Shown here piece after piece: positions 29,664-38,700 of a DNA stretch of 64,000 bases. Source of the stretch: Alitabrizicola rongguiensis (GTDB lineage: Bacteria; Pseudomonadota; Alphaproteobacteria; Rhodobacterales; Rhodobacteraceae); the NCBI RefSeq assembly GCF_021491355.1, contig NZ_JAKENF010000005.1:1-64000 (forward strand), in the 5' to 3' direction. Position numbers and translations under genes: made by a program. The notes under the pieces are model-generated. The model had not been told where the DNA came from, ran no database searches, and was given only the letters and a program-made list of their open reading frames with translations. Each line of letters starts with the position of its first letter. Position 1 is the stretch's first letter.

Positions 29664-30124
29664 AGGGTCAGTTCGTTGATTTCCCCGTCACGGCGGTAGT
29701 TGATCCGATCGGTCGTCTCTTGCATCAGCCTGATGCCAAGCCCGCCGATCTCGGCCGAGGCGATATCCTCGGCGGGAACGAAGGCCGGGCCGGCGAGGGG
29801 ATCGAATGCCGGGCCATTGTCGCGGATCACGGCCGTCGCGCCTGCGGGCACGAGGTCCACAGACACAGTGATCTGGCCGCCAGGGTCCCCGTCGAAGCCG
29901 TGGAGCAGAATGTTCGTCACAGCTTCATTGAGGCAAAGCTTCACGTCATGGGCGATCCGTGCCGAAAGCGACCGCCGCGCCGCCAAGGCGTCGAACCAGA
30001 GGTTCAACTCGGAAACGCCCGACAGCGCGCTGCCAAGCACGATGGTCTCGGTCGTCTGTAGGTCGGTCCAGGAACCAGACATTTCCAGAGCTTTCCCCGA
30101 GGTCCGGGGCCGGACCGGCCCCAT
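29645..30124 (-). CDS. HATPase anti-sigma factor / serine kinase (RsbW/SpoIIAB-like)
   Basis: A 159-residue GHKL-ATPase with the N-box KLCLNEAVTNILLHGF and G-box DNGPAFDPL plus IGGLGIRLMQ. In partner-switching systems this protein binds a sigma factor or other target and phosphorylates the STAS antagonist. It follows the STAS gene by 17 bases. An internal ATG at 30082 would drop 14 residues (MGPVRPRTSGKALE) and is an equally plausible start. No sigma factor gene is adjacent, so the target is unknown. Confidence 0.85.
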   Translation of the reverse strand: MGPVRPRTSGKALEMSGSWTDLQTTETIVLGSALSGVSELNLWFDALAARRSLSARIAHDVKLCLNEAVTNILLHGFDGDPGGQITVSVDLVPAGATAVIRDNGPAFDPLAGPAFVPAEDIASAEIGGLGIRLMQETTDRINYRRDGEINELTLYFGPR

Positions 30125-30141
30125 CAGAGTCGCGCCGCCCG

Positions 30142-30480
30142 TTACTTTCTGACCCAGGCCAGCGCGGCAGGTTCGTCTTGGACGAGCATCACGATCTTGT
30201 CCACTCCGGTGGTTTCCAGAACCCGCCGCGGTGCCTCCTGCGCACCGAACACGGCCATGCGGCCGGCTTGCTCGGCGATGGTCTTGGCAGACTTTACCAG
30301 CACGCGGATGCCGATCGAGGCAAGGAAATCCACCCCGGACAGATCGACGACGACGCGCTTGTACTTGTCGGCGACCATCTTGAAATGCGGGTCGATTTGG
30401 GCCGAACCGTCAAGGTCGATCGGACCTTCGAGCGTGATCTTGTAGACGCCGCCCTCCAGGTCTTCATGCGTCAGCTTCAT
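30142..30480 (-). CDS. STAS-domain anti-sigma factor antagonist (RsbV/SpoIIAA-like)
   Basis: A 112-residue single STAS domain (MKLTHEDLEGGVYKITLEGP start, IDLDGSAQIDPHF) with the phosphorylation-site region VVDLSGVDFLASIGIRVLVK, where the serine of ASIG is the expected phosphoacceptor. It should toggle between phosphorylated and free forms under the kinase at 29645-30124 and the phosphatase at 28326-29663. It is the first gene of the two-gene minus-strand unit. Confidence 0.9.
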   Translation of the reverse strand: MKLTHEDLEGGVYKITLEGPIDLDGSAQIDPHFKMVADKYKRVVVDLSGVDFLASIGIRVLVKSAKTIAEQAGRMAVFGAQEAPRRVLETTGVDKIVMLVQDEPAALAWVRK

Positions 30481-30577
30481 GCCATTCTCCCAACCGGACC
30501 GGCGCGGCGGCCGGATTTCCCCCTGCGGTTAGCATGTGGTCTGTGACAGTTTCTTGACAGTCTGCCCTGATCCGAGG

Positions 30578-31309
30578 TCAGCCGCGGCCCTTCGATTTCA
30601 GCCAGTCACCGATGATCTGGCGGTGGCGGTCGCGCCCGTAGCTCGGGAAGTGGCCGCCATGCACCACGGTGACCGGCAGATCGTAGAGCCGCTCCATCGA
30701 GCGGAGGTATTGCGCCTGTTCGAGCGGGTTCGTGCCCTCGATAAGTTCCCCGTCATAGACGATGTCGCCGGAGAAGAGGATGCCTGTCGCAGCCTCCCAC
30801 AGGGCAATGCCGCCGGGGGAATGGCCGGGGGTATGGATCACCTCGAACCGCCGGTCACCAAGATCGACCACGTCACCATCCCAGAGCAGCCGCGTCGCGG
30901 GGGCAGCGGCTACCGAGTACAGCGCGGACTGGTAGGGTTCAGGCGGCAGGTCGGTGAAGATGTCGTCGGTCACATACTTGTCGGCAAAGGTGTTTTCCCG
31001 CGTCGGCGCTCGTAGCAGGTGCGCCTCGGCCCCGTGGCAGGAGCGGCAGGGAAATTCGTGGTGGCAGCCGACATGGTCGAAATGCGTGTGGCTGGCCACG
31101 GCTTCGAGGGGGCGTTCGGTCACGAGCGGCACATGGGCGCGCAGGCTGACGACGCCCATGCCGCTGTCCACCAGCAAGTCGCGGTCGCGCCCGCGCACAT
31201 GCCAGACGTTGCAGCGGTAGAACTCGCGGATATGCGGCTCGTCGATCCAGGTCACGCCGTCGCCGACCGATCTTTGCCGCCACCAGGCTTCGGGAGAGAT
31301 GCGTTTCAT
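30578..31309 (-). CDS. Metallo-beta-lactamase-fold hydrolase
   Basis: A 243-residue MBL-fold protein with the metal motif SHTHFDHVG (HxHxDH) near residue 74, a later metal histidine in HTPGHSPGGIALWE, the aspartate in FSGDIVYDG and the final histidine in VHGGHFPSYGRD, so the site is complete. The substrate is unknown; glyoxalase-II-like thioester or ester hydrolysis is possible. It is the last gene of the PotABCD-like transporter operon and overlaps the ATPase stop by four bases, which ties it to the imported compound. Confidence 0.85.
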   Translation of the reverse strand: MKRISPEAWWRQRSVGDGVTWIDEPHIREFYRCNVWHVRGRDRDLLVDSGMGVVSLRAHVPLVTERPLEAVASHTHFDHVGCHHEFPCRSCHGAEAHLLRAPTRENTFADKYVTDDIFTDLPPEPYQSALYSVAAAPATRLLWDGDVVDLGDRRFEVIHTPGHSPGGIALWEAATGILFSGDIVYDGELIEGTNPLEQAQYLRSMERLYDLPVTVVHGGHFPSYGRDRHRQIIGDWLKSKGRG

Positions 31310-32328
31310 GGATCGAGAAGTACCCAGGTCATGGCTGCAAGATCGACGATCTCGCCCGGCGCGGGAAGGACCGATTGCGGCAGGTGAAAAACAATCTGCA
31401 TCTCTGGTGCCGCCAGAGGTGTTGCGTGGGCGCGGACATGCGTCCCGAAAAAGGCGGCGTCGGTGATGGTGGCCCGCCCCAGTTGCAGCGCGCCGACCGT
31501 GGCAAGCTCTGCCGGTCGGATCGATTCCGGGCGGATGCACAAAACCCGTTCGCGATCATTCCCAAGTGCAACCAGGCCGAGGGGCGAACTGTCGCCATTG
31601 ACCGGGATGCGGTTGATCTCACCCATGAAGCCAGCCGAAAACAGGGACTTGGGCCGCAAATAGACCTCGCGCGGGGGGCCAAGATCCTCGATCCGGCCTG
31701 CATTCATCACCACGATCCGGTCGGCAATGGCCATTGCCTCCTCCTGATCGTGGGTGACATGGACGAAGGTCGTTCCGACCCTGCGCTGGATGGCCTTCAG
31801 TTCGTCCTGCATTGCGCGGCGCAGCTTGAGGTCAAGCGCCCCGAGCGGTTCGTCAAGCAGAAGCACATCGGGTTCCACCGCCAGCGCCCGGGCCAGCGCC
31901 ACGCGCTGGCGCTGCCCGCCGGAGAGCTCATGCGGGCGGCGGTTCCCCCGGCCGGCGAGACCGACGAGCGCAAGCATCTCCTCGGCCTTCTTGAGGCGCC
32001 CCGATTTCTCGACCCCGCGCATCCGGAGACCAAAGGCGACGTTCTCGGCCAGGCTCATATGCGGGAACAGGGCATAGTCCTGGAACACGGTCGTCGTCGG
32101 GCGCTCCTTCGGGCTGACGCCCGCCATGTCGCGCCCGCCGATCAGGACCTGACCCTCGGTCGGTTCGGCGAAGCCGCCGATGATGTTCAGAAGCGTGGTC
32201 TTGCCGCAGCCGGAGGGGCCGAGCAGGACGACGAACTCGCCGGCGGCGATTTCCAGATCGACATGGTCGAGCGCGGTCGCGGTGCCATAGCGCTGACGCA
32301 CACCGCGAATGGAAACGGGTGCGGTCAT
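31306..32328 (-). CDS. PotA-like ABC transporter ATP-binding protein
   Basis: A 340-residue ATPase with Walker A LLGPSGCGKTTLLNIIGG, signature HELSGGQRQRVALARAL, Walker B LLLDEPLGALD and a C-terminal TOBE-type regulatory part (FMGEINRIPV..., LCIRPESIR). It belongs to the polyamine/iron/2-aminoethylphosphonate class. It overlaps both neighbours by four bases. Confidence 0.92.
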   Translation of the reverse strand: MTAPVSIRGVRQRYGTATALDHVDLEIAAGEFVVLLGPSGCGKTTLLNIIGGFAEPTEGQVLIGGRDMAGVSPKERPTTTVFQDYALFPHMSLAENVAFGLRMRGVEKSGRLKKAEEMLALVGLAGRGNRRPHELSGGQRQRVALARALAVEPDVLLLDEPLGALDLKLRRAMQDELKAIQRRVGTTFVHVTHDQEEAMAIADRIVVMNAGRIEDLGPPREVYLRPKSLFSAGFMGEINRIPVNGDSSPLGLVALGNDRERVLCIRPESIRPAELATVGALQLGRATITDAAFFGTHVRAHATPLAAPEMQIVFHLPQSVLPAPGEIVDLAAMTWVLLDP

Positions 32329-33095
32329 GCGCGCCTCCGCAGGATGAAGATTTCCGCCAGCACGACGACCCCGATCGAAACCAGGAAGACGAGCGAGCCG
32401 ATGGCATTGGTGGCGGGCGAGAGGCCCGAGCGGAGCATCGACCAGATCTCGACAGGCAACGTCACGTCGAAGCGGGTGAGGAGAAATGCGATGATGAACT
32501 CATCCCAGCTGAAGGTGACCGACAGGAAGAAGGCGGCGGCGAGGGCCGGGGCGAGCATCGGGGCCGAGACGAGCCAAAGCACCTGCGCTTCGGACGCGCC
32601 AAGGTCGCGCGCGGCGCGTTCGGCGTTCTTCTGGTGGTCGCCCATGGCCGCGTAGGTGATGGCAAAGCAGAGCGGCAGGTTGATGACGACATGACCGATG
32701 CCGGTGGCCAAAAGCGAGGGGCGAATGCCGATCTGGTTGAAAAAGGTCAAGAGACCGAGGCCGATGATGAGTGTGGAGACGGTCATTGGTGCGATTATCA
32801 ATACCCGCATCAGCACCGATCCAGGCAGTTTCACCCGTGCGAGGGCATGGGCCGCGAGGAAGCCGAGCACCAAGGCGACCGCAGACGAGATCAGCGCCAC
32901 GATCAGCGAGTTGACGAGCGCCGCCATCAGGTCGCCGTCCGACAGGACCTTCTCGTACCACTTGAGCGACATGCCCTGCAGTGGCGGCACCGGCAGGCGG
33001 CCGTCCTGAAAAGAGAACACCACCAGCACCGCAACCGGCAGAAAGATAAAGAGATAGGCGGCGGCGAGGTAGAGCCAGGAAAGCGCGCGCATCAT
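32325..33095 (-). CDS. PotC-like ABC transporter permease
   Basis: A 256-residue permease with an N-terminal membrane helix (LYLAAAYLFIFLPVAVLVVF), the typical FQDGRLPVPPLQGMSLKWYEKVL periplasmic stretch and the coupling loop EERAARDLGASEAQVLWLV-like sequence. I start it at the first of two tandem ATG codons (33095), overlapping the preceding permease stop. A longer upstream frame only re-reads that gene. Confidence 0.92.
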   Translation of the reverse strand: MMRALSWLYLAAAYLFIFLPVAVLVVFSFQDGRLPVPPLQGMSLKWYEKVLSDGDLMAALVNSLIVALISSAVALVLGFLAAHALARVKLPGSVLMRVLIIAPMTVSTLIIGLGLLTFFNQIGIRPSLLATGIGHVVINLPLCFAITYAAMGDHQKNAERAARDLGASEAQVLWLVSAPMLAPALAAAFFLSVTFSWDEFIIAFLLTRFDVTLPVEIWSMLRSGLSPATNAIGSLVFLVSIGVVVLAEIFILRRRA

Positions 33096-33946
33096 ACCCG
33101 GTCGAGCCTCAGCCAGCGCGCCGAGAGCAGATAGGCAAGGGTCACGACGAGCATCAGAACGACCGACAGCGCCGAGGCGAGCGGGAAGTTCCCGCCGCGC
33201 CCCATCTGCAGCATGATGAGCTGCGGCAGGGTCAACTCGTTGTTTCCCCCAAGAATTTGCGGAGTGATATAGTCGCCGATGCACAGCACGAAGGTCAGGA
33301 AGGCCCCGGTGACAACGCCGGGCAGGGTCAGCGGCAGGATCACGTGGCGGAAGGTCTGGAAGCGCCCCGCGCCAAGATCTTGCGCCGCACGGGCATAGTT
33401 CGGGGACAGCTGGATCAGGTTGGCATAGATCGTCAGCGTCAGCAGCATCACGAAGAAATGCACGAAGCCGATCACCGTCGCTGTCCGGGTCGCTGCGATC
33501 TCCAGCGGCGCCGAGATGAGGCCCAGACCGAGCAGCGCCTTGTTCAGCACCCCGTTCTGGCCGAGCACGAGCAACCACGCATAGGACCGCACCACGTAGG
33601 AGGTCCAGAAAGGCAAGACCGCCAGCAAGAGCGCCAGCCGCTGCCAGCGCTTCGGCACGCGGAAGGCGATGATCGCGGCCAGCGGATACGCGAGGATCAC
33701 CGACACCACCGAGACGACAAGGGTGATCTCGATGCTGTTCACCAGTGCCTTGAACATCGTCCAGTCGGTGAAGATCCGGACATAGTTGCCGGGGTCGAAG
33801 CCGTGAACGACCGTCCGCTCCTCCATGTGCGCGAAGGAAAGGGCGAGCATCACGGCAAAGGGGATCAGGAAGAAGGCGAGAAGCCAGATCAGGGCCGGGG
33901 CGACGAGGCCCCAGCCCTGCCGACGCTCTCGGGCGGCGGGGCTCAC
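33092..33946 (-). CDS. PotB-like ABC transporter permease
   Basis: A 284-residue permease with membrane segment LVAPALIWLLAFFLIPFAVM near the N-terminus and the coupling loop YARAAQDLGAGRFQTFRHVI. It overlaps the binding-protein gene by four bases. Together with the PotC-like subunit it forms the channel of this importer. Confidence 0.92.
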   Translation of the reverse strand: MSPAARERRQGWGLVAPALIWLLAFFLIPFAVMLALSFAHMEERTVVHGFDPGNYVRIFTDWTMFKALVNSIEITLVVSVVSVILAYPLAAIIAFRVPKRWQRLALLLAVLPFWTSYVVRSYAWLLVLGQNGVLNKALLGLGLISAPLEIAATRTATVIGFVHFFVMLLTLTIYANLIQLSPNYARAAQDLGAGRFQTFRHVILPLTLPGVVTGAFLTFVLCIGDYITPQILGGNNELTLPQLIMLQMGRGGNFPLASALSVVLMLVVTLAYLLSARWLRLDRV

Positions 33947-35001
33947 TTCTGCATCATCTCCGTCCAGAGATCCTGCATCTTGGTGTCGAGCGCGGCATCC
34001 GGGATCGGGTAAAGCTGGGCCCGGGCGAGGTAGTCGGGCTGGTCATCCCACCGCAGCACCGCCTTCTGTTCCGGCGTCAGGACGTCGCCGGCCTTGCTGT
34101 TGGCGGGCATCCCCCAATAGCAGCTCGCCGTCGCGAGGCGCGCCTGTCCTTCCGGCGAGACGATGTACTTCACGAATTCCAGCGCGAGATCGGGCTGGCT
34201 GCTGTCCTTCAGCACACCGATCGACTGTGCCCATCGCAGGCCGCCCTGCTTCGGGATCGTCCAGTCGAGGTTGGGGTTGTCGGCGGCCAGCACCGCCGTC
34301 ACCCATTCGCCACCGCCCACCATGATGTCGACATCGCCGGTCGCCAGCGCCGTCTGGCTGGAAACCACGTCCGACACCTGTTTTGACGCTGCCTTGAGCT
34401 TGAAGAGCGGGTCCTTCAGCTGGTCCAGATTGTCGGCGGTGATGTCGGCAGTGTTGATGCCCTGACCCATCGCAAGGATGCCGAGGACCGGCAGGTAGTA
34501 GTCGTAGATGGCGATCCGGCCGTCATACTTGCCCGACCACAGGGTCGAGAGATCCTCCATGTCCTTTGGATCGACCTTGGTCTTGTCGTAGGCGATGGTG
34601 TTGTAGCCGAACTTCTCGGTGACGGCGTAGGTCTTGCCATCCTTGGTGTTGTTCTCGGCCATGACGAGTTGCGGGAAAAAGTCCGCGGTCGGAAGCTGAT
34701 CTGCCGGCAGTTCACCAAGATATCCGGCATCGACAGCGCGATGCACGTCGACCGCGTCGATCACCAGCACGTCCCAGTCGCCGGGCTGTGACTGGTCGAG
34801 GATCGCAAGGCCAGCCGCCGTGCCCTCGTACTCCTTGAGGTTCACTTTTACCCCGAACTTCTCTTCGAAGGGTGCGACGAGCGACGGGTCGGTATGGTCG
34901 CACCAGACGAGCGCATTCAGGTCCTTTGCCAGCGCCGGGCTGGACAGCAGGATCAGGGACAAGGCAGTCAGTGCTGCCGAGGGCAGGGACGGTCGGGGCA
35001 T
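33943..35001 (-). CDS. PotD/PotF-like extracellular solute-binding protein
   Basis: A 352-residue periplasmic protein with signal peptide MPRPSLPSAALTALSLILLS and cleavage near ALA-KD, followed by LNALVWCDHTDPSLVAPFEEKFGVKV as in the spermidine/putrescine class. I choose the ATG at 35001 because GGAGAG precedes it at five bases; ATG 35013 is possible. First gene of a five-gene operon. Known ligands of the class include polyamines and 2-aminoethylphosphonate (AepX/PhnS-like); phnX lies 6 kb away, so a phosphonate ligand is possible but unproven. Confidence 0.9.
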   Translation of the reverse strand: MPRPSLPSAALTALSLILLSSPALAKDLNALVWCDHTDPSLVAPFEEKFGVKVNLKEYEGTAAGLAILDQSQPGDWDVLVIDAVDVHRAVDAGYLGELPADQLPTADFFPQLVMAENNTKDGKTYAVTEKFGYNTIAYDKTKVDPKDMEDLSTLWSGKYDGRIAIYDYYLPVLGILAMGQGINTADITADNLDQLKDPLFKLKAASKQVSDVVSSQTALATGDVDIMVGGGEWVTAVLAADNPNLDWTIPKQGGLRWAQSIGVLKDSSQPDLALEFVKYIVSPEGQARLATASCYWGMPANSKAGDVLTPEQKAVLRWDDQPDYLARAQLYPIPDAALDTKMQDLWTEMMQK

Positions 35002-35052
35002 CAGTCTCTCCATGTCGGGTGTCACGCTCTTGCCGGCGCGGATGAGAAAAAA

Positions 35053-35080
35053 ATTGAGTTCATTCATTTTTGAAGTCAAT
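35053..35080. promoter_or_regulatory. Inverted-repeat operator candidate for the TetR regulator
   Basis: ATTGAGTTCA (35053-35062) and TGAAGTCAAT (35071-35080) form a 10-bp inverted repeat with one mismatched pair and an 8-base AT-rich spacer. It lies between the divergent transporter start (35001) and TetR start (35121), so bound TetR could block both promoters. This placement is usual for local TetR-type autoregulation. Confidence 0.65.
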
Positions 35081-35120
35081 GTCATTTTTCAGGCGATTTG
35101 AGAACGTGAAGGGTTTCCCG

Positions 35121-35735
35121 GTGACGGGATTGCGCGCGAGACAGAAGGCCGATCGGAACCGCCGCCTGACCGAGGCAGCGGTCGAACTGTTCCGCGATGC
35201 AGGTTATGACGCCGTGCGCATCGAGGACATCGCGGCACGGGCCGAAGTGTCGGTCGGGACCTTCTATAACTACTTCGAAACAAAGGGCGATCTTCTGGTC
35301 TCCATCGTCATGATGGAGGTCGAAGAAGTCATCGAAGCCGGTGCCTCCGTTCTGGCCGATCCGCCCCCCGATCCGGCAGAGGCGATCCTGCGACTGATCG
35401 ACGGATATTACGACCATTCGCTGGTCTATCTGACCAAGGAGATGTGGCGCCGCGCCATGGCGATCTCGATCGAGGCGCCGATGACGCCCTTTTCGCAGCG
35501 CTACACGGAGCTGGACCGAAAGCTGGCCGATCAGGTCTGCGCCATGGTGGCGCGGCTTCAGGCGACCGGACGGCTGCGGCGAGACGTTCCTGCCCGGGCG
35601 GTGGGCGAGATGCTTTTCAACGACCTGAACAACGCCTTCATGGAATTCGTCAAATCCGACGAGATGAGCCTTGACGACCTCAAGGGACAGGTCGCCAGCC
35701 ACGTCCGCCTGCTGGCACAGGCGCTGTCCCCGTAG
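35121..35735 (+). CDS. TetR-family transcriptional regulator
   Basis: A 204-residue regulator from the GTG at 35121, with the TetR helix-turn-helix at about residues 10-55 (RLTEAAVELFRDAGYDAVRIEDIAARAEVSVGTFYNYFETKGDLL), and a C-terminal ligand-binding helical domain. I prefer GTG 35121 because AAGGG lies seven bases upstream and the palindrome at 35053-35080 would then sit in the promoter; TTG 35070 and ATG 35079 would put the start inside that palindrome. It probably represses the PotABCD-like operon. Confidence 0.88.
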   Translation: MTGLRARQKADRNRRLTEAAVELFRDAGYDAVRIEDIAARAEVSVGTFYNYFETKGDLLVSIVMMEVEEVIEAGASVLADPPPDPAEAILRLIDGYYDHSLVYLTKEMWRRAMAISIEAPMTPFSQRYTELDRKLADQVCAMVARLQATGRLRRDVPARAVGEMLFNDLNNAFMEFVKSDEMSLDDLKGQVASHVRLLAQALSP

Positions 35736-35753
35736 GGCGGGGGTCACACCGCC

Positions 35754-38700
35754 CTAGCGTTCCATGATCGCAGCGGCGGTGGTGTAACCGCCGCCGAAGG
35801 CGCAGAGTGCCACCCGGTCGCCGATCAGTCCCGGCTGGGTCAGGGCCAGCGGAATGCTCGACGAACTTGTGTTCCCGAAACGCTCGATCACGCTGAAGGC
35901 AGGAACCCCGGCCCGACGCTCGACTGCGTCGATGATCCGCTGGTTGGCCTGGTGCGGCACCAGCGCGTCGAGATCGGCAATTGCAAGCCCGGAGGCATCG
36001 CAGGCGCGATTGACGATTTCCGTCATCGAGCGCACGGCATCGGCAAAGACCTGACGGCCCAGCATCCGCACATAGCCGCGGCCGCCGAGGGGAACCGAAA
36101 TCAACCGGCCCGGCTCGGGGTGGCCGCCAAGAACGGGCCTGCTCACCCGCCAGGCCCCCGTATCGCCGCGACCCGCGCCGTGAACAACGGTTGCAGTGGC
36201 CGCATCGGCAAAGATCACCGCCGTGTCGGGGTCGTCAAGGTCGAGCGCAGGCGACAGGATTTCTGCCGTGATCACAAGAACGGACGCTTCGGGACGCGTG
36301 GCAAGAAACTGCCAGGCCTGCTCCATCGCGTAGATATAGCCACTGCAGGCCGCGTTCACATCATAGGCTGCGATCTGCGGCACCGGTCCGTCGCCTGCCG
36401 CTGCCACCGTGACGCGCGAGGCGAGCGACGGTGTGATCACATCCGGCGTTCCCGTTGCCGCGACGACGAGGCCGATATCGGCCATGGCCATGCCCTCTGC
36501 GGCGAGCGCGGCCTTTGCGGCCTCGGTCGCCATGCCGAGCAGCGTCTGGCCGGGGCCTGCCCAATGGCGTTCCTGAATCCCTGTCGCGCGCAGGATGTCC
36601 TCGGTCTTCCGGCTCGGCCAGCGGGCGGCGAGTTCGTCGGTCGTGACCAGCCGTGTGCCGTTTACCGCGCGGATCGCGCCAAGCGCGACGTGATCGGTCG
36701 CCGCCTTTTCGGTCACGATACGGGGCGCACGTCCAGTGAACACCGCCTTGAGCGGGACCTCACGTTCGGGCGCCGAGCCACCTTCCTGCGGTTCCAGCGT
36801 TATCACGGCCGCTCCGACCCGGATGTCGTCGCCGACCCGGGCGCAGATGTCGGCCACAATCCCTGCACGCTGCGCACATACATCGACGGCCGCCTTCGTC
36901 GCCTCGACCACGGCCACAAGCTGGCCTTCCTCGATCCGGTCGCCGGGCTGGACATGCAATTCCACCACCTTCACCAGATCGTCGGCAGGACCAGAGCCGA
37001 TGGCCAGAACGGCATCGGCATCGGTCAGGGCAGAGCTGTCCGGTTCCCAGTCGATCTGCAGGTCAAGAAGCCCAGCCGCCGCCTCGAGTACCTTCGAAAC
37101 CGAGGGCAGGACGGCCAGTTGATCGGCGAAATTGAACGGAATGTATGTGTCCTGTCGCCCGACCCGCGCCACGCGCAGGCCCGAACGCGCCGTCTCGGCC
37201 GCATGGGCCGCTATTTCCGCCCCGAAGCCGCCGGTCAAGTTTTCCTCATGAACCACCAGAAGCCGACCGGTGCGCCGGATGCTGGCCGAAACCATCTCTC
37301 GATCCCAGGGCGAGATCGAGCGCAGGTCGATCAGGTCGGTGCCGATGCCGTCCTCGGCAAGACGTTCCGCTGCGGCTTCGGCCAGTGGCACGGTGTTGCC
37401 CCAGGCGACCACGGTCAGATCCGCCCCCGTGCGCAAGCGCTTTGCCCGGCCGGGCAGGGTGAAGAGGTCGGCCGCATCGCCCGAAGTTGCCTTGTTGGGC
37501 AGGTTCAGCATCGCCTTGGGATAGAGGAACAGCGTCGGCCGCCCACCGGCGAGAGCCGCGTTCAGCAGACCCGCGGCATCTGCGGCAGAGCTTGGCATGA
37601 CCACATCGAGGCCCGGGCACTGGGCAAAGACGCTTTCCATCGACTGGCCGTGGAACGGGCCGAGGCCGGGCTTGTAGCCGCCGACCGGCGCCATCACAAC
37701 GACCGGGGCCGACCAGTGGCCTGCGGTGCGCCAGTAGATCGTCGCAAGCTCCGACATGATCTGGTTGGCGGCCAAGGGCAGGAAATCGGCGAACTGGATG
37801 AAGGCGATCGGTTTTTCGCCCGTGAGGGCCCGGCCGATCGACGTGCCGACGATCGTCGATTCCGACAGGGCAGAGTTCTGCACGCGTCCGGGGAAGGCGG
37901 TGGACAGGCCGCGTGTGATGCCGAAGACGTCGCCCTTGGGATCCTCGATATCCTCACCCAGCAGGACGACCGCGGGGTCCGAGGCAAGCTGTGCCTGAAG
38001 CGCACGGTTCAGCGCCTCGCGCATGGTCTGCTCGCCCTTCTCGGCCGTCGTATCGGGCCGGGTGGCCAATGAGGGCGGGAAGGGGGCACGGACCGGCGGA
38101 TTTGACACGGGGGCATTCTCGGTCCGGGCCGCGGCCAGCGCGGCATCGACCTCGTCCTGAACCGCCTGCTCCATCACCTGCAGACGCGCTTCCGACAGCC
38201 CTGTCCGGGCGAGGGCAGCGCGGAGGTTTTCGACCGGGTCGCGTCCGGGAAAAGCCTTGAAATCGCTGTCGGGACGATAGATGCGCTGGTCGTCCGCATT
38301 GGTGTGATCGCTGAGCCGTTCGAATCTTCCGAGCAGGATCAGCGGCCCGCTGCCGCCGCGGACCCGCGACATCGCGTCGGAGCAGGCTGCAATGGCGCCA
38401 TCCACGTCCCAGCCGCAGAAGCGCATGACCGGCAGGCCGAACAGCTGGTCGATCTCGGTGCCGTTCATGTCGAACACCGTTCGCCCGCGCGTTGCGGTGG
38501 AGATCGCCCAGCCATTGTCCTCGACAAGGAACAGTACCGGCGCCGTCTGGCGGGCCGCTTCGGCGAAGGCTTCCAGCACTTCGCCCTGCTGGGTGGTGCC
38601 ATCGCCCATGGCGCAGATCACGACGGGATGGTCAGGCGCATCCTTGAGTGCGGTAGCCGCGCCAACGGCCTGCAGCGCGTTGTTGCCGACGGGGCCGACA

